From contig JAGYVD010000008.1 in NCBI GenBank assembly GCA_021209875.1, positions 1,301,501 through 1,365,500 on the forward strand: a stretch of 64,000 nt of DNA, read 5' to 3'. A program made the position numbers and the translations under genes. Under the pieces are notes generated by a model that saw only the letters and a list, made by a program, of their open reading frames with translations, was not told where the DNA came from and searched no databases. This document shows, in pieces, positions 39,328 through 51,304 of this stretch. Origin of the DNA: Rosellinia necatrix (lineage: Eukaryota; Ascomycota; Sordariomycetes; Xylariales; Xylariaceae). Each line of letters begins with the position of its first letter. Positions within the stretch are counted from its first letter, which is position 1.

Positions 39328-40985
39328 GATAACAATACGCCGCTTTGTCAGTTTGGGTTGATTGAATCGCCAGTTTTTCTAGATGTAGGGAAACAAATAT
39401 GACAAGATATTAGTAGGTACTGAGGGAAGTACTTAAGTAATAAGTATTTGAGACAGAAACGGCTTTGCATCGGACCGTTGTGCGCCCTCCGAGTACATTG
39501 TGGGTGGAGCCTTCGGTTCGATACAGTGATACCAATACCGTTTAACCATCCCTACATAGTGCCTACCTACCTAGGTAGTGCCTTAAGCAACGCCGTGAAC
39601 CTTAGAATACTTAGCAACTCTTCATTTCATCACCGAAATTAAGGCGCCTTATACATCCGCTTCAGGCAAAGCAGCGCGTCAGGTAAGCCTACAATACTTT
39701 GTTTTAAAAGCCTCTCCACCGAAAACTGGTGTCCAAAGACCCAGATACCTCCCCAAAACTCAAATCGGAGCAGTACAGTCCTATATACAGTTTTTTAGAT
39801 AGTATGAACTAACGATATAATTAAAGGCCAGAAGGGATGGCTGCTTCATTGTTTACAAGCAAGAGTATGTAGCGACGCCAAAGCACAAAAGCTTTTGTTC
39901 GTTTTGTTCTATCTCCGGAGAAGGAGAAAAACCCTACACGGTCCGGCCCCAGTATGTTAACTATGATAAAAATAAATTTAAAGTGTTAAAATTGAAATAG
40001 TAAACCCCCGGATAGAGCTCGTGTCCCATATATGTGGCAGCCGATGGGGCCAAATGATACCCATAATAGCGGGTGAACAGGCCCATGTAAATTTGCAGCA
40101 AAGCAAGTTCTAACCAAACAATCAGCTTACTTCGAATCATACTCATGCCTTTATCAAGCCAAAATAGCTATAAAAGAGCTAAAATCTCAACATTAAAGCT
40201 CTGGGATCACCGGTTAGAGCATCGAGTGCCCGCGTATAATAGGCTGACAGGGTCAAAAAAAAATTAGAAATATAGCCGGGTGGACAGTCAACCACGCCAT
40301 CATACTTTCACAATTAATACAAATTAATGCTGCACTGCCTTACTGCGATCTTATTGGCTATAAAGAATAATTCTCGGTAAGACGAGGAGAGTCCTGCTTT
40401 TGGTGGCAGCGGGGAAGGCGCATCGATCGCGCTCCTGGGCAGAAAGAAAGTCGCTACTTCTTTATATACTTATGCATGCTGTTACCTAGGTAATTACCTA
40501 GGTAGGCACCATAGATACCTCCGTCCATGTGAAGGTAGGAAAGTGTCTAGAAGTATTTACCGGGTGGGTCACAGACGATGTGACCTATCATGGGTAATAA
40601 AGGACTCAGATATTACCAGTTTAAACGTGGCAATTGCGATGCACCTTCACCTACCATCGGTGTTAGGTTCGTACATGCTTCCCTGGTTCTTTCTACCTTC
40701 TATTAGCGCCAATGTTGAACACTATCCTACCTTCACCTTGAGTACTTCTAATCTAACCCAAACATCATCTCCAATCTCAATCTGCTTCGGTATACGTCCA
40801 TCAACGTAGTTGCTTTACATTCTCACGCAACTCGGCCAGCACGCCTCGTCAGACTACCAAAGCCTCTTTTATATTGCGTAGTCTTCTCCATCTGTTACCT
40901 GCATCACACTTGTTTCTCGGATACTATCAAGAAGTCGAGCGGCATCAAACGTTTCCCGTTTTCCTTCGGCTACGTCCTTGCCACC
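39328..40985. other. Intergenic; A+T patch and tRNA-like fragment
   Basis: No gene recognised. 39830-40380 is A+T-enriched and may be old repeat DNA. Inside it, around 40205-40255 on the plus strand, ggttagagcatc looks like a tRNA D-arm, but no complete cloverleaf can be drawn. TAGGTA words lie at 40485-40510. From about 40640 the sequence is pyrimidine-rich, probably the leader of the next gene. Confidence 0.5.
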
Positions 40986-42023
40986 ATGTCGGGAGATATC
41001 GCCTTCGGTAAACGAGGATCTCGCTGGCTGACTGAAGATTTTCGATGGTTCATGACACAGTTAGAACTTACGGTGGAAGCAAAAGGGCCCGAAAGACTTG
41101 ATGCCTTCTATAAAGCAGTCATCAGGAAATTCTCCCAAGCTGTAGATAAGCTCTTACGGACGCCCAAACGAAACTCTCTTCAGCTTTTTAGCTGGTGCTT
41201 ATATAAAGATCTATCAGACGATTTCTGTGAGTTTTTGTCATCGAATTCTAGTTTATATTATTCCCACACGACACGGGTTGGGGGATTGACAGCTTCTCTA
41301 GCGCCAAAGTCGGCGAGATGGAGAGACCAGCCACACGGGGCTTGCAAAGGATCGCGACCGTTTGTCAACATTACCACGTTCGAAGGGTTGGATACGGGTG
41401 CTATTTCGTTCAAAGATCTTGTCGATTTCATTATGAATAACGGCAACACGTCCTTTCGTTGGCCCAGAAAGTTAAGGCAACGAAAAATGATGCAGCAGGG
41501 AGTGAAACAAGACTCAACCCAAGCACAAGAGAATCAACCAAAGCCGATTACCCGAGCGCCTCCGCAGACTCTCTCGCCCTACTCTGCATCAACTCAGGAT
41601 ACCTCCAAAGTTCCCGCCCCACCGTCGCTCAATACACCAATCCACACAAGTGTTGTGCCACCAACATGCAACATCCGGGATAGTGATGATGTTGAGATGG
41701 CCGAAGTTTCTCTTCTGCAAGAAGAATGTGTCACCTCGATTGCGAAACCTCCCATTCCAATTCTATCCTTCTCTTGTCGGATGGGATGGGATTTGAACAA
41801 CACAACAACCTGGATACCAGCTGCTGGATACGAGCACAGTTCTTACGTTATGACTTGTAACGCCGTATCAAATCCGACTTTGACCACAGTTCAGCCATCT
41901 ACTCTTGGAACTGTTTCGTTCACAGCAGCTTCGCAGGAGGATATAAAGGCCTTCCTGGGCAAATTTATCGGCAATGCGGGAGCTACGACAGAGGAAAGTA
42001 AAGAAACGAAACAATCGGTTTGA
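40986..42023 (+). CDS. Protein of unknown function
   Basis: Not recognised. The 1038 nt open frame (345 aa) starts at an ATG in good context (gccaccATGtc). Residues 1-~85 are mixed and helical (SRWLTEDFRWFMTQLELTVE, FSQAVDKLLRTPKRNS). The middle has a Lys/Arg patch (FRWPRKLRQRK) followed by a Gln/Pro/Ser/Thr-rich disordered stretch. The C-terminus (SQEDIKAFLGKFIGNAG) could be a short helix. A possible 66 bp intron (GTGAGT at 41227, AG at 41292) is a multiple of three, so both the spliced and unspliced forms stay open. There is no signal peptide or membrane segment. Confidence 0.6.
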   Translation: MSGDIAFGKRGSRWLTEDFRWFMTQLELTVEAKGPERLDAFYKAVIRKFSQAVDKLLRTPKRNSLQLFSWCLYKDLSDDFCEFLSSNSSLYYSHTTRVGGLTASLAPKSARWRDQPHGACKGSRPFVNITTFEGLDTGAISFKDLVDFIMNNGNTSFRWPRKLRQRKMMQQGVKQDSTQAQENQPKPITRAPPQTLSPYSASTQDTSKVPAPPSLNTPIHTSVVPPTCNIRDSDDVEMAEVSLLQEECVTSIAKPPIPILSFSCRMGWDLNNTTTWIPAAGYEHSSYVMTCNAVSNPTLTTVQPSTLGTVSFTAASQEDIKAFLGKFIGNAGATTEESKETKQSV

Positions 42024-42529
42024 TACTTGCTTCCCATTAGGTAGCGCATAATTAGGCTTGCTATTTACGGTTATATCTCAAGACGGTGGATGGCGGTCTA
42101 AACAGAAAAGTTACTGTCTACCACGACGATCGGGACGAGGTATATTTACTAACTGAACCTCTGTATTATGTGGCCGAGGCCTGGGGTATATAGTTATGCG
42201 AATGTCCCCTCGTTATATAAATACACTACGTTGTGTTTTCCATAAGAGTACGTGCAGATGATAGTGAATCACTTTATAGTTCCTGGGCTTATAAAGAATG
42301 ATATGAAGTGAAGTGTGAAAAGATACAGAACTCAGCCGATTCCAAACGCAAAGCAAAAGAAATGGCTACATCATGAGTTTAATGAATGCAACCCCATTTT
42401 CATTGCCCAGCCTCGCTTGCCCATGGCCAAAGGGTTCGCTCCGCGCCTGCCATAGTCACCCAATTCCACCCAGCATCCAACCTCGTTGGAAGGAGGCGCG
42501 GTACGGCTGGCCTTCCTCTCAATCGACTC
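42024..42529. other. Intergenic, no gene seen
   Basis: Convergent spacer between the unknown gene (+) and the cutinase (-). Confidence 0.6.
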
Positions 42530-43467
42530 TCAGTTGACCCGGTCCGCGAGCCAGTCGCCGGCCTCGGCGGCGTTCAGGCCGTAGGATAGATGGGGCGCGA
42601 GAACGGCGGCGGTCAGCACGCCGTTGCACACCTGGTCCAGGCCGTTGGCGCAGAAGAACTTGGTCTGCGACGTGGGGAAGCCGGGGACCTGGTTCCCATC
42701 GCGGAGCTTCTGGGTATCGCCGAAGAGAACTACGGCATTCCGTGTTAGCAATCTCTATTATTTTCTTTTTGTGGTAGAATTTCGGACCGTCAACACCTTT
42801 CGAGATACACCGCGTGTCATGGAAAAAAAAAAAAGGGGGGGGGGAGGAACGGGAGAGGGGGAGGGAGGGCTTGTCTCTCCTCCCACCCTTGAAGTAACGA
42901 AATCAAGCACAGAAGGCGGCCCCCGGGGGGCATGACTCACCGACGGCCCGGATCTTGTTCTTGACGCCGGACGAGAGGTCCTCCATGGCGCGGTGGGTGA
43001 CGGCGCCGCCCTGGGAGTAGCCGCCGACGACGATCTGCGAGTTGGGGCACTTGGTGTCGGCGGTGTCGAGCAGCGTCCTCATGGCGGCGACGCTGACGGC
43101 GTCGGTGCCGCCGGGCAGGTAGTTGGTGGAGATGAGCGCCGCGTAGTTGACGCCCTGGACGGCCACGCGGCCGGCGCCGAGCCGCTTCTTCAGCTGGTCC
43201 GCCACGCCCGGCCCGACGATGGTACCCTGTCCCCTCCCCACCCCTCACCGGTTAGCAAATAGCGGAGGTTCCCACGCCCCCCCCTCCCCCCCCCTCCCCC
43301 CTTGGCGGGATGGGGATAGGGGATGAGTGGACTGGGGTGAGAAGAGTACGTGCCATGTTGCCGATCTCCGTCGACCCGCGCGCGAAGATGAAGATCACGT
43401 CCCGGCACGGCCCGGACGTCAGCTCGTTCGCGACCGCGTCGGTCAGCTGGCGCGCCGCCAGCGAGGT

Positions 43468-43503
<36 letters not shown>

Positions 43504-43578
43504 TTCCGCGACCGGCACGGCGATGGGGTTGGCGAGGACCGCGGAGGCTGCCAGGGCGAGTACGGCGGCGAAGCGCAT
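42530..43578 (-). CDS. Cutinase (CE5)
   Basis: Secreted serine esterase that cleaves the plant polyester cutin. Exons are 43578-43354, 43226-42941 and 42729-42530 (711 nt, 236 aa), normal for the family. A signal peptide (MRFAAVLALAASAVLANP) is followed by an Ala/Gly repeat and a propeptide-like segment ending LAARQL. Conserved cores are CRDVIFIFARGSTEIGNM, the nucleophile elbow GGYSQGGAV (Ser), and near the C-terminus the Asp in a Cys-loop (CANGLDQVC) and the His in APHLSYG. Cysteines at the usual disulfide positions are present. Protein continuity across the first intron (43227-43353, 127 bp) requires a GC donor (ATG|GCACGT), while the acceptor is normal. The second intron (42730-42940) is GT-AG and holds long C runs. 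Lifestyle implication: plant-surface contact. Confidence 0.93.
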
Positions 43579-45364
43579 CTTGGATGGCGGTTGACGGTGC
43601 TTGGCTCTTGGCTGGCAAAAAAGCGAAAGAAGGGGCTGCTTCCTGAGCGAGGTCGAAAAGAAATGGAGCGCAAGCGCTGAAGAGGACAGAGACAGACAGA
43701 CAGAGAGAGAGAGAGCTCTGGTCGAAGCGAGCTATGATCGTGAGGTGGCTGGGTGAAGAATGACACTATTCACTCATCCGAGGAGGACGCAAACTTGTTT
43801 TTATATTTTCTCTTCGAGCTCTTCTTCTCTGAGCCGGATGCCTCGGCTGATACGGCCATGTCGTCAACGATAGCTCCCCATAGCTACCCGTTCTCGTAGA
43901 TCCAGCGCGCGGTGCGACGGTGTTTGAGAGGGGGCGCCCCCTCATTCTTTTCCTCGATAAAACGTACCGAGGCTATGCAAGTCTTGGAGTCTTGGAGTCT
44001 TAGCAAAAAAAAAAAACAAAGTTTCGATATACATTTAGAGTCTCACGTTTAATAAAAGTGGTGGGTGGTGTAAGAGCTTAGAGTTGAAGTTATCGCGAGT
44101 ATTTCCCGATTGGGAGTGTCTGGGGTGCCGCAACGACAGCCAATCGCAACCTTGCATCCCATCCGTCAAAGGACGCTTACACACGCTGCTGCGTTCCGGC
44201 TTGGCCCTTGGCAATGCACGTCGTCGGGCATCTGCAGTCTAGGCGGGGCTAGGTCATGGTTCCGATCGTCAATATTTCCAACGGTGATGCATGTACTATA
44301 CAGTTCCGCTCCAGGCCCTAATACCTCCCTTTTGGCCATGTTGACCGGACTAATTAATTATATAGAGAGGGTACGTTACATCGATAACATGGCCAACGTA
44401 ACTCACCTCCCCCCCTCAGTTCGTTCCTCAGTTCGTTGGCCAACAACGTAGGATCCCGGCCAGTCAGCTCGTCTGTCCGCATGAACACCTCGTCTTTCGC
44501 TCGTACCCAGACCTATTTTCAACCTATCAGCCAATCCATGAGCCGAAATCAAAACAATAGAAGCTGAACATTATTATGTCAATATCCACCAATAACAGCG
44601 AGAGAATAACGCGCCACCATCGAGAGATCGGAACCTGGGCTCTTGTCGTCCGGACCATCAAACAGATGCCCCCCACACTAGTATGACGTGTAACCCCCCG
44701 TGGGATTCTGGAATCGCTTTGCTATCTTAAAGAAGCAAATACCGAGGCTTCTCGATGCCGCATCGCATGCATTAGGGATGTAATGGTGTGGAGACGAGAT
44801 ATCCTAACTAGATGCTGACATTGACGAGGTCATGATGTGTTGAGCAAGTCACGCTGACATCGTGGGCAACCATTTCTCTGAGCTATCCGTAACACATAGC
44901 CGACATACAGCTCCGAAATCGTCTGTTTTCAGCAAATGCCTCGGTACTCTGGCTCGACAAGAACATAATAACTGATCGCTCGCCGAGGTTCAGGATAAGC
45001 AATCCTCCCGGAGATGCAACCCTCGCGATAATAAGCGACGTTATTCCATTATGCCCTATTCGACGGGATGTAAGATCGCCATCAGCCGCCTCCTTCGTCA
45101 GTCTGTCCCCTATTCTGAATAGTTACATACGACTAAAACCCGTGTTAGGCTAAGAATTGCGAAGATTGGGGGACTTATCGGTAGCTTCAGGATAGAGTAA
45201 GGTCTCAACACCATCACTCCCTAACCCTCTTTCCTTGGGAATATCTTACATTGTTGTGTCTCTCAATACCCGGGTAACGGCATTTTGTAGGGCTCATGCC
45301 ACCGTCTTTTCTGAGGTTTGACCCTCGCCACATACACTATGGCTTTATGTACTCCTGTGCTTAC
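43579..45364. other. Intergenic, no gene seen
   Basis: Upstream of the cutinase. Apart from GA repeats at 43680-43720 and a short A-run at 44005-44016, nothing stands out. Confidence 0.55.
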
Positions 45365-46136
45365 TTATATTCTAGAATAATGCGAGCCTGTGTTGTGATC
45401 GCGGCTGTTCAACGGATCTTCATGCACGATAGTCTTTATTACATCTAGGACACCTTTAGCCGCAGTGGATTGGAGATGATGACCAGTTGATAACTCAAAA
45501 GCTGGTATTATATGGCCAGCCTTCTCAATCCCATCAACGAAATTCGTCCGCAAGCCATCGGAGCTATCATATCCGCATTTGAATAGATGTAGGAGACAGA
45601 GACATCGCGTGCCATACAGTCCACGTGGGACGCTGGTACATGCCCTTCTTTTTCCAATAGATCAAAGCTTCAATATACTCGTCGGCTCTGACATCGTCGA
45701 CCCTAAAAGGAACGTCTTCAGGTATAGATGTAGATTGGCGTGCCGTTTTTGGCTATTTAGAAATCAATAGTTCCGATATGTAAGTGCCCAACCCCCTTAT
45801 CTTGTCCATGATGGCGACCTTCCCTTGGAAGGACGTAGACGGCCATGTATATCAAATGCAAACCTACCCTTCCATACCCCCGACCCCGCGACGCACACCC
45901 CTCGCATCAGGCCGCAAGAGGGCGATATCGCTTTTCAGATCAGTGTTGGGAGAGCAGGCTTCTTGGCAGGAAGGAAGCCAGGTGGTAGATACCCCTTAAT
46001 CATCGACCTCGAGAGCCAAAAGTGGGTGGATTTCCTGAAGTACTCGAAGACGCGTAAAGTTCCGTGGGCAATCACGAGTGTTGACTTGGATTGGGCGGTG
46101 GCCATATCGAAGAAGGCTGGTTTTCCGACCAGGTAA
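45365..46136 (-). pseudogene. Possible gene relic of unknown family
   Basis: Three protein-like stretches follow one another on the minus strand without an ATG and in changing frames. 46136-~45935 reads FYLVGKPAFFDMATAQ...GTLRVFEYFRK. About 45780-45600 reads IPEDVPFRVDDVRADEYIEA then LIYWKKKGMYQRPTW. About 45575-45365 reads GYDSSDGLRTNFVDGIEKAG to the stop after NTGSHYSRI. They look like exons or fragments of one decayed gene, but I found no fully satisfactory splice model. The first stretch is also open on the plus strand (45825-46136), so strand assignment there is uncertain. Family not recognised. Confidence 0.3.
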
Positions 46137-46665
46137 AATAATTATATTTAGAAGGGGTTAAAGGTCAAGTATGGTGGATATGGAAGAAGACAAGGAAGTG
46201 AGAGAGTAGGCACGCCGCTAGGGAAGCATAACTACCGGTGGCGGAGCTGATGAAATATAGAATTAATATTGCGATAGAAATAAGGTTGCAGTAGAGCCAA
46301 GTTAGTATATCTTGATGTTGGTAGGGCATTTACAGTTAGACTCCGGCCCTCCCATCCTTGGCAAATAGGGGTACGCCTCTTCACATCTCACGTCATCTAG
46401 ATCTTCGACGAATAGGAGGGAACTAGTTGGCTAACAAGGGCAATCAACAAAATGTAGATGATATAATCACTCGGCAGTTCTTTCACTGTGTGCATTCCAA
46501 GAGTGTATCGGTAAACGATTATTATAAACCAGTGTCGATTAATGACGAGTGCGTATATTGTCGCGCGAGGTTTTTCTCGCCAAATATACAGCGATTGAAT
46601 CGCTAACACAACACCAACCGCCACTATCATCCCTCGCAGTGGGAATATATTAAGAGCGTAGTTGC
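46137..46665. other. Intergenic, no gene seen
   Basis: 3' side of the small secreted protein gene; A+T-leaning with no recognisable feature. Confidence 0.55.
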
Positions 46666-47285
46666 TCAGGACACCGTCACCGTCACCGGGACCTCGCGAG
46701 CGGTCAAGCTCAAGCCATCCCAGGGGACGGTAGCCGTGGCGACGGTCGTCTTGCCTCCGCTGGTGAAGGTCTGGCTGATTTCGATGGGGCCCTGGTTGAT
46801 GGCGACGATCCGGGCGCGGACGTCTGACCCGGGGAAGACGCTTTCGCAGCTGCCCCACGTGTTGCACTGGACACGAGCCGATTAGACAATTAAAACAACA
46901 AGATATATAGAGAGCGCGGGGGGTTTCATGACGTGGTGGTGATTTTTGCAGCACCCAAAATTCTCCGAGTCGCGTGGATTACATGAGGCCGGCTGGGTAG
47001 TGTGGGTGGGCTTGTTTATATGTCATGTTATTGCCGTTGTTGTTGTTGTTGTTGGAAAGTGAGTTTTGGTGGACTTACGCGGACGCCGAAGGCCGGGGCC
47101 CCTGGGACCGAGTTCGCGCCGCCGAAGATGGCGTAGTCCGCGTTGCACCCGAAAGAACCGCAGTTCGGCTGGAAGCCGATCAAATGCCAGGTGCCGGCGC
47201 TTTGGCGGGTTTCGACCTCCGCCGGGGAAGGGAGAGCCGACGCACCGATGGCGCAAAGGGCGATCAGGGACGCGGCAGCACGCAT
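46666..47285 (-). CDS. Small secreted cysteine-containing protein
   Basis: Exons are 47285-47079 and 46866-46666 (408 nt, 135 aa), joined across a 212 bp intron with a GTAAGT donor. The intron contains a GTT triplet run. The ATG opens a clear signal peptide (MRAAASLIALCAIGASALP) followed by a short propeptide ending in a possible Kex2-like ETR. The mature part has four cysteines in two pairs (NCGSFGC and, across the splice, RCNTWGSC). Residues after the second pair are beta-rich (QTFTSGGKTTVATATVPWDG, VPVTVTVS at the end). Small size, secretion and paired Cys are what effector or surface-active proteins look like, but no family is recognised and no function is claimed. Confidence 0.78.
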
Positions 47286-48575
47286 ATTGATCGGATTTTG
47301 GTCGGGTGAAGGAAATTTGGTCTTCGGATAGGAGTGAGCTCTTCTAACCGGGCAAGGGTGGCGACTTTGTAGAGCGTGTGTGCGTGGTGGGAGTGCTTAA
47401 ACTTCTGTTATAAACTAAGGTCCAACTGCCATAACTATATATATACATATATTGATGGCTCATCATAGATCCCATGTATCGTACTATAACGCATTGCCCT
47501 CTCAACTCCATAATGTATAGCCGAATGTCCTTGATGGCGCATGGTAACACCCATACGATCTCTGCTCTGGCACTTGCTGAATCCGTTCGTTGTCGCCTAC
47601 CCCTCGCGGCCAAGTTTTATTCCTCCGACCATGCCATATCACATTGACTCTAGCTTTTGTCGTCTTCTGGAGATTTCATTGGTAGCAGAGGAGGATTCAA
47701 TCTTCGCTGACTCCTTGAACAGTAAGCTTATCGGGCAAGCGTGGCGGCGTTGGCACGTTGCACCCTCTTCCTCTCAATGCAATGGCCGTGAAGACGCATT
47801 CAGGGCGCAGCAACTGAACCGAGTTTTGCACCCAAAATGGGAATAGGTAACCGTATCTTGGCGTTTTCCTTGGCATCTGCCTGTGTCCCTCAAGTATCGA
47901 GGGTGATATTGGTGTCACGGCTCGGCTCGTGGGTTGTGGACTGTGGTTCTGCATTCCCAACACGAGCATGTATTCTCTAAGGGTTTCTGCAGCCTGTTTC
48001 GCGCCACCGAGTTCAATGTATCGAGAGGCAACATGGCGTCTGAGCTGTCAATCACACCACAGTGGTCCTAAGTTCTACCTAGGAAGCCTGGAGTGCCTCC
48101 TATTGTCCTTACCTAATTTAGTATGTATGTAAGAGGCACAGCAAGCGCCGGATGTGTACCTCTTGACCTAGCTCAATAAGATGTAATAGCGGGGCGGAAT
48201 GGGTAGGGCTAGGGGATTCTGCGACTTCTGTGAAGGAGGAGTGACATCAGAATGTTGAGATGATTGTTCTATACTACTACTACTACTACTACTATAAGAT
48301 TCGGGTATCAGCCACCGCCATCAGTGCCACCGTGGTATACTAGTGGTATAAGTCGCGCTTGCCGGCTTAACGAACCGAGGTTGTTGCATCTTGCTATCTG
48401 TTTTATTGACCTGTTTCATTTCCCAATCACCAGGGCATGGTGACCAGGCCTTACATAATGACCACAATAATCTCCCATAGACATTTCTAACATAACTCTT
48501 TGCTTGGTAGTCATGCTATCGTGACCACATGCTTTAATTCCAGTGAAGCTAGGCGACCCGGCCATGCATTTCGTT
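47286..48575. other. Intergenic, no gene seen
   Basis: Short open frames at 47541-47846 and elsewhere are unconvincing. A (CTA)n run lies at 48272-48295. At 48325-48362 the words ggtatactagtggtataagt recall a tRNA A-box region, but no cloverleaf closes. Confidence 0.5.
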
Positions 48576-50684
48576 TCACCCAAGAACCAAGTCAATCCAT
48601 TCCAATGCCTGCTTTTCCCACATATTCTTATGAACTCTTCCTAATCCTTTTCTATACGCGATGCCTTCCACCCATTCAATCCATAGGACGTAGAAATATT
48701 CGTATAGGTCGTCACTTTTTGGCCTTTCGTCGAGCATCCACTCCGGCAGCCAAGAATCAGAAATGCCCTTGGAATTTTCCGCGTCATTAGGTACGCTGCC
48801 TTGAGCGATCTCAACAAGCTCCAGCCTGAGTCTCAGTTCTCGTTTCTCTCCGACCCTGCAACTGTTCTCTTCCCCTCCGTGGCCAAGAAACACGCATGGC
48901 TGTAGAGCACCAGCCCATTCACCTCTTTCATCTCGCAGAGATACCATACGCAACCGGCCTTCTCGGTCTGGATCAACAATTTCATCGCCTAGCAACAACC
49001 ACGCTCGTCGTGTCCTGCATCTGATGTACCGAGCCATTATCTGAGGCTTCATTGGCTCATTTCTGTGTGGCATCGGTGGAGGAAACCAGAATTCCGAGTC
49101 AGGCTCAGATTCGTGCTTATAGAAGCACAAGGGCCGAGCAAGCAGTTGTGGTTGGTTGTCTTTCTGCCAAGACGGCACGGCCGAGGGATCCTCGATGAGG
49201 CACCGAGTCCACCCTGGCGGGCAGGGGGTATCGAGTCTGTTCCAAAAGTTTACCTTGTGGTTGTGCCAGCTCTGTTGTATACGATTCGGGCTGGCTTGGA
49301 GTTCATTGGTCCAACTCCATTCCACGAGGGGGAACACGCGCTCGTAAGAATCGCGAAAGCTTCTCTTGAAAGAATCCTTCAGGTAGTCTGTTCCGATGGC
49401 GAGCACCGAAATTGCGCCCTCCCAGCCTCCCCAGCTCCAAGATGGTAAGCAGGTATCTTCTGTCATTCTCTTTGGAGATTTTCGGCGCACTGCTGAGGTC
49501 GGTTGCTAAAGCAGCCCGATATAGAAGATTGATACCGGAAGGCCAGAAACAAAGCCTCCTTCGAAGAAACGGCTGAGTGCAGAAGCTATGCCTGAAAACG
49601 CAAACAAGGTGTCCTCTGGATAGGTTAGCTTTTTGGTGCAGAAATCACTCGCGATATCGGATAGCTCGACTACATCAGGTACTGTTTTGTTGAAATTGCG
49701 CCGGGCTGAGCCGCTTGTATCGCCATATTCGTCCCAGATGGCTTCGTGACACATCCAATAGATCCAGCCTTTCTCGAAAATAACCATTCTTCTAGAAAAT
49801 AAGAATTCTTGAAACGTCCATGCTCGTGATTTCCAAGTTGAATCATGCCCCGGCACTCTCGGGCCGTAGGTTTCGATCAAGCGGGTGCCATGGCCTAATG
49901 AATGCCGGATCTGCCTTACTGACCTCGGACCTGACAAGCCGCTGAGACCACGCAAGCCGCTGTCTGCGTTATCTCCATCTGCTGCCACGATACATATTGA
50001 CGCTTGCGCATAGATGGCGCCCATGTTGGCAATATCGGCCATCTTCTGCTCACTATCCTGCACAATACAGAGCGTGTCGACCCAAAGATATCGCTCTCCT
50101 AATATTTGGACAAAGGACATGGCATCCCGAACGGTCCTTGGGATTTTCTTCGCACTGCCCTCGGCTAGTGAGCCAGGATGCTGCAGGGATCCGATGTTCT
50201 CCTTGAGGGCCATCAAGGCGACTGTACCACCCCATACATAACTCAGGGCCACGTAAGGGGTTGAAATAGAGCCTGCGACGAGACAATCGTTCCATGTATC
50301 AACGAGCCAGCGAGGAGTGTATCTTTCCAGATGACCCAACGACTCCGGTAAAGTGCAGGTATGTTCCTTATCGCATCTTTCCTCCCATCTTCGTGGGAGA
50401 CTATACTCTATCCATTTTGCATTTACGAGCCGCGGAGCCAGCGCTAACCGCGGACAGGGCGTAGGCACCAGTCTTACCTCACCCGACTGGAGGAAACCAA
50501 AGTCTTGTCCTTTCCGACCGAAGACTTGGACATATCCGTTAAAAGGTATGATTCTGATCGAGTCGATCTCACAACACTGCAAATCCACGCCGAGGCATCG
50601 AGATACGAATTCAGAGTGCGCTCTACAGCCAGCCGTCAAAACCTGTGCAGGTGGTCCAAGGTCGATATAACGTTCTTCAGGCAT
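48576..50684 (-). pseudogene. HET-domain (heterokaryon incompatibility) protein, in-frame stop
   Basis: HET proteins act in non-self recognition after hyphal fusion and can trigger programmed cell death. One continuous frame starts at ATG 50684 and runs to 48576, interrupted only by TAG at 49508-49506. The first part (392 aa) holds the HET domain: YVALSYVWGG near residue 145, IPRTVRDAMSFVQ, GERYLWVDTLCIVQD, IYAQASICIVAADG, and SRAWTFQEFLFSRRMV. The second part resumes in the same frame with LPSWSWGGWEG, the conserved post-HET segment, and continues for about 300 residues. The stop stands where the family usually has Trp (LLWQP), so a TGG to TAG change is likely. A 45 nt intron ending at this TAG is conceivable but would delete conserved sequence and lacks a branch point. 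Either a truncated protein is made or the gene is dead. Confidence 0.8.
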
Positions 50685-51304
50685 AATCGTAAATAATTGA
50701 AGTATCCTCCAGCATAGCTCACAACGCTAGATGGTTAATTCTTGTTAAAAGAAAGGATCGAAAAGCTCCGAGCCAGGCATTAAAACAGTATTCTGACCTT
50801 TTTTCGAGCATCTAACGCTTTCCATCTCCTCGTATCGCCGTCTTCTCGTCGTAACCTCCTGGGTTTTCTTGGGCTTGGTTTTAGGGTCATGATATGTCAC
50901 CACTTGATTTCAAGCTCAAAAAAAAAAAAAAAAAAACTCCTTGGCAAGATGATTGAGGCGGGACGTTCTGGGCAGCTTGGATGCAATATCTTGAGGGTAA
51001 CGAGGTACATTTTATCACATCTGCTTGACAACACTTCATGCAGGATGAATTGGCCCTCGAACGAGACTAGCTACTCTAATTTGTCCGTTTGGGAATACCC
51101 ACTGGACAACAGTCGCATGGGACATAACGCTGCGCTGAAGCAAATAACTAATCATGGCCCCAAAGGAAATACAAATACGATGCTTGTTGTCCATTCAGGT
51201 TCATCGCTTGGTCTTATAGGCCGCACTACCGTTATAAGTGGGCATCTCCCAACAGGCATGTCAATTTCCTATCAAATTAAAATAGAGCTGACGTTGCCGA
51301 CTAG
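50685..51304. other. Intergenic, no gene seen
   Basis: Upstream of the HET gene. It contains an A-run at 50919-50936. The open frame at 50889-51311 runs through this A-run and is not convincing. Confidence 0.55.

Noticed and set aside
48325..48362. tRNA-like words (ggtatactagtggtataagt)
   Set aside because: No acceptor, anticodon or T stem pairs around it, so it was not called as a tRNA gene.
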